A DNA stretch of 64,000 nt, taken from assembly GCA_965219925.1 (NCBI GenBank), contig OZ244795.1, positions 1,550,001-1,614,000 of the forward strand, written 5' to 3'. How positions within the stretch are numbered: the stretch's first letter is position 1; every line of letters starts with the position of its first letter. Shown here piece after piece: positions 56,421 to 64,000 of this stretch. This DNA is from Bin87 sp965219925. Its GTDB lineage: Bacteria > Chloroflexota > Dehalococcoidia > Lucifugimonadales > UBA3495. The position numbers and the translations under genes were made by a program. The notes beneath the pieces were generated by a model. That model had not been told where the DNA came from, made no database searches, and worked only from the letters and a program-made list of their open reading frames with translations.

Positions 56421-57458
56421 TCAGCCCCTGCGAGACACGGTTCCCGAATACATTGTAGCCAGTTCCGCCACCAACAACTCCAGCGAAATCGCCGGTTCAA
56501 GCTCCCCACGCTTGACCGCCACGTCGCTTCGCAACAACCGTTCGTACATCTGAACAATTTGATGCATCGACATCCGGCGGGCTTGTTCCAGCGTCTTTCG
56601 AACCACGAAATCGGAGTTGGTACCCAATCGCCGGCCCATATCACCTCGATCCACTCCGCGGTCGATCAGATCTCGCGCTATTGCCAGCAACCGCAATTGT
56701 CGCTCTATCATCGCCGCTATGTACTGAGGTTCGCGCCCATCGCCGAGCAACCGGCGCAACAATTGCATTGCATCCCCGCCGCGTCCCGCCACGATGGCAT
56801 CTACCGCCGTGAATATGTTGGCTTCCTGAGCGTAGGGAACCATCTCCTTCACGTCGGATTCAGAGATGGCTTTGTCTCCCGCGAACAAAGATAACTTCTC
56901 CAGCTCCCGATCCAACGCCCAAAGATCATTGCCCACCATCTCGGAAATCGCCCGGATTGCGGGTGGCGAGATATTCGCACCCTTTTCCTCTGCCGAGCGC
57001 TTGATCCATTGGTCTAATCCCTGGCCGCTGGGCGCCGTTTGCTTGTGCACCGTGGCCTGGTCCCGCAATTCCCGCAACAACGGATTGCCGTCGGACACAA
57101 CTCCATCGGTCAAAATGAGCAGCGTCGTCGGGGGCATGTCAGGGATGGCCGCAACAACCTGGCTCCATCCCTCCGGGCCGCCGCCTCTTCGGGTACGTCG
57201 CCCACGCCCGCCACCTCGGGAGCGGCCCGAGGCGGTACTCTCCTGGGTTGCCAGCGCCCCCTCCAGCTCAATCAGGCGGACGGAATCAAGAAACGGCAAC
57301 GAACCACACATAGCCACCACTTCGGCAGGAACGGCGTCTGATGCAACAACCCGCTGCCGATTGGAATCTATCAGATCTTGAGCGCACGCCTCCGCCTTGA
57401 TCCGCAGAACTTCCGCCGAAACCAGGAACGTGTCGCCATAGACTACGTGGGCCGGCAA
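56421..57458 (-). CDS. holA: DNA polymerase III delta subunit
   Basis: A 345-residue HolA/YqeN-type clamp-loader subunit. The order is typical: an N-terminal AAA-like region starting MPAHVVYGDTFLVSAEVLRI, PFLDSVRLIELEG, then the conserved ISPPAIRAISEMVGNDLWAL and LERELEKL-like stretch, and YIAAMIERQLRLLAIARDLI. An unusual basic, glycine-rich insert (residues 77-97, GRSRGGGRGRRTRRGGG) separates two strands of the first domain. It is the last gene of a minus-strand run with the methylmalonyl-CoA genes, only 24 bp from mce. Confidence 0.9.
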   Translation of the reverse strand: MPAHVVYGDTFLVSAEVLRIKAEACAQDLIDSNRQRVVASDAVPAEVVAMCGSLPFLDSVRLIELEGALATQESTASGRSRGGGRGRRTRRGGGPEGWSQVVAAIPDMPPTTLLILTDGVVSDGNPLLRELRDQATVHKQTAPSGQGLDQWIKRSAEEKGANISPPAIRAISEMVGNDLWALDRELEKLSLFAGDKAISESDVKEMVPYAQEANIFTAVDAIVAGRGGDAMQLLRRLLGDGREPQYIAAMIERQLRLLAIARDLIDRGVDRGDMGRRLGTNSDFVVRKTLEQARRMSMHQIVQMYERLLRSDVAVKRGELEPAISLELLVAELATMYSGTVSRRG

Positions 57459-57482
57459 AGGACCGCCTCCGGTTCTACGTTG

Positions 57483-57893
57483 CTAATTCTCCACCAGCTC
57501 GGTTAGCACGCCGAAAACCGAACGGGGATGCACGAAGGCAATTGTGCCGGATAAACCATGCCTGGGTTCATTGTCGATCAGGCTCAAACCGTTTGCCGAC
57601 AGAATTTTCAGCTTGCCAGCTATGTCGTCCACGTTGAGCGCCAGGTGATGCAACCCTTCGCCCCTCCGTTCGATAAACCTGCCGACCGCGCTCTCCGCTG
57701 ACAGGGGTTGCAACAATTCCAGCCTGGTCTCACCTACCTCAATCAAACAAGCCTTGACCCCCTGATCGGCCATGTCAACTACGTCGGGTGTGGCAGCGCC
57801 GAAATTGGTTGCGAAAAATTCCAGCGCGGCAAATATGTCGTTGACGGCTATGCCAACGTGGTCGACATAATTGACAGAACAAACCTCAGTCAT
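57483..57893 (-). CDS. mce: methylmalonyl-CoA epimerase
   Basis: A 136-residue VOC-fold epimerase. The N-terminal DHVGIAVNDI gives metal ligand His12, LHHLALNVDD gives His82/83, and the C-terminal VLTELVEN gives Glu133. Typical is SGTIAFVHPRSVFGVLTEL. It interconverts the (R) and (S) epimers of methylmalonyl-CoA so that the mutase can act. It lies between an acyl-CoA dehydrogenase (29 bp) and holA (24 bp), with the mutase large subunit gene further upstream on the same strand; the context supports the assignment strongly. Confidence 0.92.
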   Translation of the reverse strand: MTEVCSVNYVDHVGIAVNDIFAALEFFATNFGAATPDVVDMADQGVKACLIEVGETRLELLQPLSAESAVGRFIERRGEGLHHLALNVDDIAGKLKILSANGLSLIDNEPRHGLSGTIAFVHPRSVFGVLTELVEN

Positions 57894-57922
57894 CTGATGC
57901 GGCTCCTCCCGGGAATGGGCGG

Positions 57923-59077
57923 TTATACAGGATACTGAGCCAGAACCTGACGCGCGATGATCATACGCTGCACTTCCGATGTGCCTTCGTAGATGGTGGT
58001 TACGCGGGCATCGCGGAAAATTCGCTCGATCCGGGATTCCTTAAAGTAACCGATCCCGCCGTGAATTTGCATGGCCTCGTAGGCCGCTTTGTTGCACATC
58101 TCAGACGCAATCAACTTCGCCATTGATGCCTCGTTTTTGAACGGCAGCCCCTCATCCCGCAGTGTCGCGGCATGCATCGTGGCGACTCTGGCCGAATGAA
58201 CGGCGGTGGCGATATCGGCAATCTTGAACTGGATTGCCTGGTGATTGGCCAGAGGACTCCCAAAGGTTTCTCGCAGTTGAGCGTATCTTACCGCCTCTTC
58301 CAGAGCCGCCTGACCAATACCGACACACTGCGCGGCAATCGAAATGCGGCTGGAATCCAGGATGTCCATTGCGTATCGAAATCCCATGCCTGCTTCACCA
58401 ATAAGGTTGTCAGTTGAGATTTCGGCGCCGTCGAACACGATTTCACAGGTGCTGGATGCCCTGATCCCCATCTTGTTGTGCTGAGGATTGATCTGCATCC
58501 CAGGCGTCCCGGCGGGGACGATAAAGGCGCAAACCCCACGGTGTCCGGCCGAACGATCCTCATTCGCGAACACCACCAGCGTTTCAGCAACCTCGGCGTT
58601 CGTGATGAACTGCTTGGACCCGTTGAGGACCCACGAACCGTTGCGACGACTGGCCGTGGTCGCCATTGCTGCGGCGTCAGACCCGCTGCCTGGCTCAGTG
58701 AGCGCCCAGCCGGCGATTCCGCGGCCCGCGGCCAATGACGGAATATATTGCTGCTTCTGTTCTTCGTTGCCAAAACGGGCGATGGTTTCGACTCCCAACC
58801 CCAGGTGTGCCGCCAACGTAACGCTGGCGGCGACGTCGGCCCGGGCCATCTCGGATATGGCGATGGACGACTGCCGAAATCCTCCGCCGCTGCCGCCGTA
58901 AGCCGGGTCAACACCGATCCCCGTTAACCCCAATTGAGCCATTCCGCGCCAATTGTCCCACGAAAATTCGGCCTTCTCGTCCAACTCTGCGGATCGTGGC
59001 ATCACCTCGCGTTCTGCAAAATCCCGTACCAAGTTTTGCAGCATTCGCTCTTCTTCATTCAGCATCAAATCAATCAC
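57923..59077 (-). CDS. acyl-CoA dehydrogenase
   Basis: A 384-residue FAD-dependent dehydrogenase: GWALTEPGSGSDAAAMATTA for substrate/FAD binding, VNGSKQFITNAEVAETLVVF, and a C-terminal TTIYEGTSEVQRMIIARQVL with catalytic Glu364. Length and motifs match the short/branched-chain type. It probably introduces the double bond in a short or branched acyl-CoA that leads to propionyl- or methylmalonyl-CoA. It sits between the mutase large subunit gene and mce in one operon. Confidence 0.95.
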   Translation of the reverse strand: MIDLMLNEEERMLQNLVRDFAEREVMPRSAELDEKAEFSWDNWRGMAQLGLTGIGVDPAYGGSGGGFRQSSIAISEMARADVAASVTLAAHLGLGVETIARFGNEEQKQQYIPSLAAGRGIAGWALTEPGSGSDAAAMATTASRRNGSWVLNGSKQFITNAEVAETLVVFANEDRSAGHRGVCAFIVPAGTPGMQINPQHNKMGIRASSTCEIVFDGAEISTDNLIGEAGMGFRYAMDILDSSRISIAAQCVGIGQAALEEAVRYAQLRETFGSPLANHQAIQFKIADIATAVHSARVATMHAATLRDEGLPFKNEASMAKLIASEMCNKAAYEAMQIHGGIGYFKESRIERIFRDARVTTIYEGTSEVQRMIIARQVLAQYPV

Positions 59078-59173
59078 GGCAATCCTCCGCGACGTCTATA
59101 AAATTTTACGAGTTAGGCCAAAACCGCAAATCTTGCGATCCCGGTTTCATGCTGGTTAAACGCGGTCAGTCTA

Positions 59174-60832
59174 TCACAGCCCGGCGGCCGGTTCGTACTC
59201 GCCGAACACCTGCCTCAGCACTTGGCAAATCTCCCCGAGGGTGGCGTATTTCTCCACGCATTCCATCATCGGCGGGATGGTGTTGGCCGCTTCGCTGCGG
59301 GCCGCGTCGGCAAACCTCGCCAGACTCACCTGAACAGCCATGTTATCTCGATCCCGGCGCAACTGCTGCAGCCGAGCCACCTGCTCCGCAGCAGCCGCAG
59401 CATCCACGCGCAGTAATCCCGATATGGGAGGTGATTCGGTCACGTACTGGTTCACGCCTACAACCACCCGGTCACCTTCGTCAACCTCGCGTTGGTGTCG
59501 GTACGCCGCCTCTCCGATTTCCCGCACTTGGAAACCGTCCTCAATCGCAGATACCGCTCCACCCATCCGGTCAATGCGCGCAATGTAATCCAGGGCAGCA
59601 GATTCCAGGCGATCGGTCAGGTCTTCAACGTACCATGACCCGCCGAGGGGATCGACCACGTCTGCAGTTCCGCTTTCGTGGGCCAGAATTTGCTGGGTCC
59701 TTAACGACAACTGCGCCGATTCCTCGGTTGGCAAACTCAAGGCTTCGTCGCGGGAATTTACGTGCAGCGACTGAGTGCCTCCCAGAACCGCCGCCAGCGC
59801 CTGAACGGTGCTCCTGACCACGTTGTTGTCGGGCTGCTGAGCCGTCAACGTAACTCCGGCAGTTTGGGTGTGGAACCGCAACATCATTGAGCGGGGATCT
59901 TTTGCTCCAAATCTGTCTTTCATAATACGCGCCCACAGGCGTCGCGCTGCCCGAAACTTGGCAACCTCTTCAAAGAGATTGTTCTGAGCCACGAAGAAAA
60001 ATGACAGACGCGGCGCAAAGTCGTCCACCTTCAAACCTGCGTCGACAGCCGCCTGAACATACGCGATTGCGTTCGCGAACGTGAACGCCAACTCCTGGGT
60101 TGCAGTGGCGCCCGCCTCCCGCATGTGGTAACCGCTGATGCTGATCGTATTCCAGCGCGGCACGTTCTCAGCGCAATACTTGAACACATCCACCACCAGA
60201 CGCATCGAGGGACGGGGCGGGTAAGAATAGGTGCCTCGCGCGATGTATTCTTTCAGAATGTCATTCTGCAGCGTCCCGCTCAACTGGTCGGGCGCAACGC
60301 CCTGCCGTTTTCCCGCGGCAATGTACAGGCACAGCAGCACCGACGCCGTCGCATTGATGGTCATGGACGTGCTTACTTTGTCCAATGGAATCCCGTCGAA
60401 CAGGGTTTCCATGTCGGCCAGGGAACTGATGGGCACACCTACTTTGCCAACCTCTCCTTGTGCCAACGGGTGATCGCTGTCGTATCCGATTTGAGTGGGC
60501 AGATCGAAGGCCACCGATAACCCCGTTTGCCCGTTGTCCAGTAAGTAACGGTATCGTTCGTTCGTCGCGGCGGCGGTGGCATATCCGGCATACTGCCGCA
60601 TGGTCCAGATCCGCCCCCGGTACATATTGGGTTGTACTCCTCTGGTGTAAGGAAACTCCCCCGGATAGCCCACAGATTCCGGCACATCGGCCGCCGGTGT
60701 GCTGTCTTCGGGCGTATAAACAGTATCCAGGCTCATGCCCGAGTCAGTTTTGAATGAATCCCGGCGCTCCGGAAACCGTTGGGTTACCCGGCCGAGCGTA
60801 GATTGTTGCCATTCCTGCTTGTTCGCAGACAT
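59174..60832 (-). CDS. methylmalonyl-CoA mutase, large subunit (substrate-binding domain only)
   Basis: A 552-residue acyl-CoA mutase large subunit. It has PYTRGVQPNMYRGRIWTMRQ, then YAGYATAAATNERYRYLLDN, SVAFDLPTQIGYDSDHPLA, MTINATASVLLCLYIA, and HTQTAGVTLTAQQPDNNVVR. The TIM-barrel part is complete, but there is no C-terminal cobalamin-binding domain (DxHxxG), so a separate small subunit must exist outside this window. It isomerises methylmalonyl-CoA to succinyl-CoA. It is the first gene of the operon with the dehydrogenase and mce. The family includes isobutyryl-CoA mutases, so the substrate is inferred mainly from mce. Confidence 0.92.
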   Translation of the reverse strand: MSANKQEWQQSTLGRVTQRFPERRDSFKTDSGMSLDTVYTPEDSTPAADVPESVGYPGEFPYTRGVQPNMYRGRIWTMRQYAGYATAAATNERYRYLLDNGQTGLSVAFDLPTQIGYDSDHPLAQGEVGKVGVPISSLADMETLFDGIPLDKVSTSMTINATASVLLCLYIAAGKRQGVAPDQLSGTLQNDILKEYIARGTYSYPPRPSMRLVVDVFKYCAENVPRWNTISISGYHMREAGATATQELAFTFANAIAYVQAAVDAGLKVDDFAPRLSFFFVAQNNLFEEVAKFRAARRLWARIMKDRFGAKDPRSMMLRFHTQTAGVTLTAQQPDNNVVRSTVQALAAVLGGTQSLHVNSRDEALSLPTEESAQLSLRTQQILAHESGTADVVDPLGGSWYVEDLTDRLESAALDYIARIDRMGGAVSAIEDGFQVREIGEAAYRHQREVDEGDRVVVGVNQYVTESPPISGLLRVDAAAAAEQVARLQQLRRDRDNMAVQVSLARFADAARSEAANTIPPMMECVEKYATLGEICQVLRQVFGEYEPAAGL

Positions 60833-60903
60833 TACTCTATGGCCCTCCGGTGCGGATGCTCAGTCATATTGTCTCGCATTCTACCACTCCGTCTTTTTGT
60901 AAT

Positions 60904-61051
60904 CAGGGCCATCGCGACCTGTTTGGCAACCGGTAGCCGCCTTCGTTCGGAACACCCCGTCCAACCTGAGCCTGTCGAACCATCGGTAACCGTCCTTCGA
61001 CAGGCTCAGGACGAGCGGGTGGTTAATTTCCACAACTTTGAAAAGGCCCTG
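60904..61051. repeat. MITE-like element C (about 148 bp)
   Basis: It begins CAGGGCC and ends AACTTTGAAAAGGCCCTG. The interior carries CCTGAGCCTGTCGAACC and CCTTCGACAGGCTCAGG, a strong inverted repeat. The left boundary is less certain than the right. Partial copies are at 45657-45776 and 50453-50515. Confidence 0.65.
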
Positions 61052-61061
61052 GGTGAGGAGT

Positions 61062-61206
61062 CAGGGTCATTCGGTTGTCATTGCGAGGAGCGCAGCGACG
61101 TGGCAATCTCGTTGAGGTTGAGCATGTGCCGGGGAACCATCGTTGCTACGGCGACGAGATTGCCACGCTGCGCTCGCAATGACATGAGGAAAACCGAAAG
61201 ACCCTG
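61062..61206. repeat. MITE family A, copy 3 (145 bp)
   Basis: Full-length and nearly identical to copies 1 and 2. GGTGAGGAGT flanks both ends (61052-61061 and 61207-61216), the same repeat that also separates it from elements C and B. Confidence 0.92.
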
Positions 61207-61216
61207 GGTGAGGAGT

Positions 61217-61401
<185 letters not shown>

Positions 61402-61537
61402 GTGAGGAGTTAGTCGGCATTGACACTCCATCGCCTCACTCAATATACTAACGTGGTTGTTGCGATAAGATCGAATATACTGCAGCAGCCGAACACCGAC
61501 CGTTTCCGACTCCCATAAAGACGCTGTTGGCTGGCGG

Positions 61538-62680
61538 ATGAGCAGAAAAAACATTGTCGTCGTCGGCGGGGGCACTGGCAACCACACTACCCTGACCGGC
61601 CTTCGCACTCAGGATTGTCATCTCACCGCTATCGTCGCCATGACGGACAGCGGCGGCAGCAGCGGTCGACTTCGGGACGAATTGGGTCATCTGCCCCCAG
61701 GGGACTTGCGCCGGTGCCTGATGGCTCTGGCCGACGAAGGCGAAGCCGGCAACTTGATGCGGCGCCTCTTCGAGTTCCGTTTTTCCGCTGGCGACGGGCT
61801 CAATGGGCATAGCTTTGGAAACCTTCTCCTGGCCGCTCTTACCGAAGTTACGGGTAACACCATTACCGCCATTGAACAGGCCTCTCGTATGCTGGGCATC
61901 ACTGGGACGGTGTTGCCGGTAACATTGACGCAATCGAATCTGTGCGCCCGGCTGTATGACGGCAGCGAACTCATTGGCGAGTCCGCCATCGACTTGCGAA
62001 ATCACAAGCTCGATATCGGCATCGACTATGTGTACCTGAACCCCCGCGCCTACGTGTATCCTCCGGTGCTGGACGCAATTGTCGCCGCGGACGCAATAGT
62101 TTTGGGGCCCGGAGATATCTACACCAGCGTGTTGCCTAATTTGCTGGTTGAGGAAGTGGCGCGGGCTATCGACGAGTCTCAGGCCACGAAGATACACGTT
62201 TGCAATCTCATGACCAAACCAGGCGAGAGCGACGGGTTCCGCGCCTCCGATTTCCTGTCGGTAATAACCGCGTATTTGGGTACTCGCCGTCCCATGGACT
62301 ACCTGGTATTCAACAACCGGCCTTTCCCGCGACGGATGTTGGAACGATATGCCTCCGATGGACAATACCCGGTGGTCCTGGACGAAGCGTCCTGCTTGCC
62401 TTTTGTCAATCGTATCGTAGAAAGGCCCCTGCTTGCGCCAGGAATGTTCCTGCGCCACGATCCAACGGCTCTGGCGGAAGTTATCATGGAATTGGTGGCT
62501 GCGGACAACGCCGCAAAGCACGCGGACACCGCCAACGCTCCCATTCTGGATTGCGACGATTTCGAGCATTCCATGTTTTTCGGCGATCAATACGACATGG
62601 AATCCATAACTCTCAACAACTCCGCACCCAGGTCTGCCGGAACGCTGGTCGCCCGCGGCGCTTCTCCCGAGGACTGTTAG
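61538..62680 (+). CDS. yvcK: YvcK/CofD-like protein (GlmR), UDP-sugar-binding regulator
   Basis: A 380-residue protein: the nucleotide loop VVVGGGTGNHTTLTGL, VAMTDSGGSSGRLRDELG, PPGDLRRCLMAL, HSFGNLLLAAL and ADAIVLGPGDIYTSVLPNL. These are the CofD/YvcK fold hallmarks. In Bacillus the protein (GlmR) binds UDP-GlcNAc and stimulates GlmS. Here glmS starts only 6 bp after its stop, so the two are almost certainly cotranscribed. It lacks lactyl-transferase context (no F420 genes nearby), favouring YvcK over CofD. Confidence 0.92.
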   Translation: MSRKNIVVVGGGTGNHTTLTGLRTQDCHLTAIVAMTDSGGSSGRLRDELGHLPPGDLRRCLMALADEGEAGNLMRRLFEFRFSAGDGLNGHSFGNLLLAALTEVTGNTITAIEQASRMLGITGTVLPVTLTQSNLCARLYDGSELIGESAIDLRNHKLDIGIDYVYLNPRAYVYPPVLDAIVAADAIVLGPGDIYTSVLPNLLVEEVARAIDESQATKIHVCNLMTKPGESDGFRASDFLSVITAYLGTRRPMDYLVFNNRPFPRRMLERYASDGQYPVVLDEASCLPFVNRIVERPLLAPGMFLRHDPTALAEVIMELVAADNAAKHADTANAPILDCDDFEHSMFFGDQYDMESITLNNSAPRSAGTLVARGASPEDC

Positions 62681-62686
62681 CCTGCT

Positions 62687-64000
62687 ATGTGCGGTATAGT
62701 CGGCTATGTCGGCAATCGTCCGGCATGGCCCATTGTCCTGGAGGGGCTCCGTCGCCTTGAATATCGCGGATACGACAGCGCGGGAGTAGCCGTGCTGGAC
62801 CCGGATGAGGGTCTCCTCCTGCGGAAAACCGTCGGCCGGGTCCTGGGCCTCACCGAGAATTCAAACCGCCCCGACCCCGCCGGCTCTGCCGCACTCGGAC
62901 ATACTCGCTGGGCCACCCACGGACGTCCATCGGAAGCCAACGCTCATCCCCATACCGATTGCACCGGGCGCGTCGCGGTGGCGCACAATGGCATCGTCGA
63001 AAACTACCTGCCGTTGAAATCCGACCTCATGCGGCGTGGGCATGTGTTCCGGTCTGAAACCGATACCGAAGTTATCGCGCACCTCATCGAAGAGGGCTTG
63101 GCATCCGGTCTGAGCCTGTCCAGCGCAGTATTGGGTTTGAGCGACCAGGTCCAGGGACCGCAGGCAGTGGTTGCCGTGCTGGAGGGCAGCGACGACAGCA
63201 TTTGCGCCTTGCGGTTGGGACACGCCGGCGGGGTCGCAGTGGCCCATCACGATGGCCAGGGAATCGTATCCAGCGACCTGCCAGCATTGTTGCCCATCAT
63301 CGGAGAACGTGGCTCCCTCCCAGTAGGATTCCTGGACGACGGGGAGGCCGCGGTGGTCACCCGCTCCGGCGTAACTTTTCTGGATCGATTGGGCAACCGC
63401 ATCGACAAACCTTTGCTGCCAGTGTCGCTTGAAGACGTGCTCGTCGACCGGGGCGGTTACCGGCACTTCATGCTCAAAGAAATCATGGAACAACCGCAGG
63501 CCGTGGTCGCCGCCATGCGCGACCGCGTTGACTTCTCCGGTGGGCGAGTAACGTTGCCCGATCTCCAGCTTTCCGACGTCGACATCAGCCGTTTGCAAAA
63601 GGTGATGTTGATTGGTTGCGGAACCAGCCTGCACGCCGCCCAGGTAGGCAGGCATCTCATCGAGCAATTCGCCGGCCTCCCCGCAGAGGCGGAATCTGCC
63701 TCCGAATACCGCTACCGAAACCCCCGGCTGGACGAACGCACGTTGGTGATAGCCATCGGTCAGTCGGGCGAAACCGCAGATACAGTGGCCGCCATGGAAA
63801 TGGTGCGACGCAGCCGTGCGCGGTTGGCGACAATATCCAACGCCGCCGCCAGTCAGGCTTGTCGGTTGGCCGATGACACGCTCCTGATGCGTTCCGGCGT
63901 AGAAGTCGGCGTCGCCAGCACCAAGACCTTCACATCTTCGCTCACGATTCTGAACCTGTTGGCAATGCGGCTGGGCGAAGCCAATGGTCATCTGGGGGCC
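62687..64000 (+). CDS. glmS: glutamine-fructose-6-phosphate aminotransferase, partial (3' end outside window)
   Basis: The open frame runs from ATG 62687 to the window edge (438 codons), so the C-terminal part is missing. Cys2 in MCGIVGYVGNRP is the glutaminase nucleophile. LEYRGYDSAGVAV, LGHTRWATHGRPSEANAHPH and AHNGIVENYLPL complete the glutamine-hydrolysing domain. From about residue 300 the first SIS domain begins (VMLIGCGTSLHAAQVG, IAIGQSGETADTVAAM, SGVEVGVASTKTFTSS). It makes glucosamine-6-phosphate for peptidoglycan. It is directly coupled to yvcK. The gap of 6 bp leaves no room for a glmS ribozyme. Confidence 0.96.
   Translation, partial: MCGIVGYVGNRPAWPIVLEGLRRLEYRGYDSAGVAVLDPDEGLLLRKTVGRVLGLTENSNRPDPAGSAALGHTRWATHGRPSEANAHPHTDCTGRVAVAHNGIVENYLPLKSDLMRRGHVFRSETDTEVIAHLIEEGLASGLSLSSAVLGLSDQVQGPQAVVAVLEGSDDSICALRLGHAGGVAVAHHDGQGIVSSDLPALLPIIGERGSLPVGFLDDGEAAVVTRSGVTFLDRLGNRIDKPLLPVSLEDVLVDRGGYRHFMLKEIMEQPQAVVAAMRDRVDFSGGRVTLPDLQLSDVDISRLQKVMLIGCGTSLHAAQVGRHLIEQFAGLPAEAESASEYRYRNPRLDERTLVIAIGQSGETADTVAAMEMVRRSRARLATISNAAASQACRLADDTLLMRSGVEVGVASTKTFTSSLTILNLLAMRLGEANGHLGA

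Noticed and set aside
61448..62590. 380-codon minus-strand ORF
   Set aside because: Antisense to yvcK; no domain.
62681..62686. glmS ribozyme upstream of glmS
   Set aside because: Only 6 bp separate yvcK and glmS; no room for the ~150-nt ribozyme.
62861..63991. 376-codon minus-strand ORF
   Set aside because: Antisense to glmS, whose glutaminase and SIS motifs are clear; the true gene is the plus-strand frame open to the window edge.

Overview
The window looks like a GC-rich bacterial chromosome segment, most likely from Chloroflexota (Dehalococcoidia/SAR202-like). That placement is inferred from gene content, not from any marker gene search: a DUF1800/DUF1501/NHL trio, many paralogous catabolic genes (Rieske oxygenase, SDRs, amidohydrolases, an Abhydrolase_10 protein, carboxymuconolactone decarboxylase), and a methylmalonyl-CoA module with a separate mutase large subunit. 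Ordinary core genes sit at the two ends. The middle is heavily worked over by mobile DNA.

Layout. 1-3960: exported DUF1800 and DUF1501 proteins, an NHL-repeat protein and a small unknown. 4248-4335: tRNA-Ser(TGA). 4812-14000: a defence block. It holds a type I restriction-modification system (hsdR, hsdS, hsdM) with a small toxin-antitoxin-like cluster inside it, followed by a broken STAND-type NTPase with an N-terminal nuclease domain. 13993-15664: nested IS21 and IS5 remnants and a DUF805 membrane protein gene broken by a MITE. 15688-17467: a DUF35 Zn-ribbon/OB-fold protein and a thiolase-like protein, probably one complex. 17936-24754: interrupted genes, an XRE-ImmA metalloprotease regulator, and a helicase/transposase chimera. 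24862-41222: catabolic genes (SDR, MFS, VOC, Abhydrolase_10, SDR, Rieske, two amidohydrolases, aldo/keto reductase) separated by transposase remnants and two near-identical IS5-type elements. 41237-45660: an IS graveyard with three IS630 copies. 45783-48285: HPP membrane protein, alpha/beta hydrolase, CMD protein. 48500-54558: IS1380, a degraded fibronectin/Calx-beta surface protein gene, and IS66. 54636-64000: housekeeping, with a PHP phosphoesterase, an orphan ABC ATPase, the operon mutA-like / acyl-CoA dehydrogenase / methylmalonyl-CoA epimerase / holA, and yvcK-glmS.

The most striking feature is a set of short non-coding mobile elements (MITEs). I see two mechanistic classes. Families A (145 bp), B (155-185 bp) and probably C (about 148 bp) share the terminus CAGGGYC and, in A and B, make 9-10 bp target duplications. 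Families D (about 150-175 bp) and E (146 bp) are flanked by TA, as expected for Tc1/mariner-IS630-type movement. Several insertions can be removed on paper to give back an intact reading frame. At 60904-61410 three different elements are stacked head to tail, separated by the same target repeat.

How the genes work together: the type I RM genes form one defence system whose two specificity domains are near-duplicates, so a symmetric target is predicted. The DUF35/thiolase pair resembles the retro-aldolase partnership known from steroid side-chain degradation. The mutase/epimerase/dehydrogenase operon points to propionyl-CoA/branched-chain acyl-CoA metabolism. YvcK next to glmS suggests co-controlled amino-sugar synthesis for the cell envelope.
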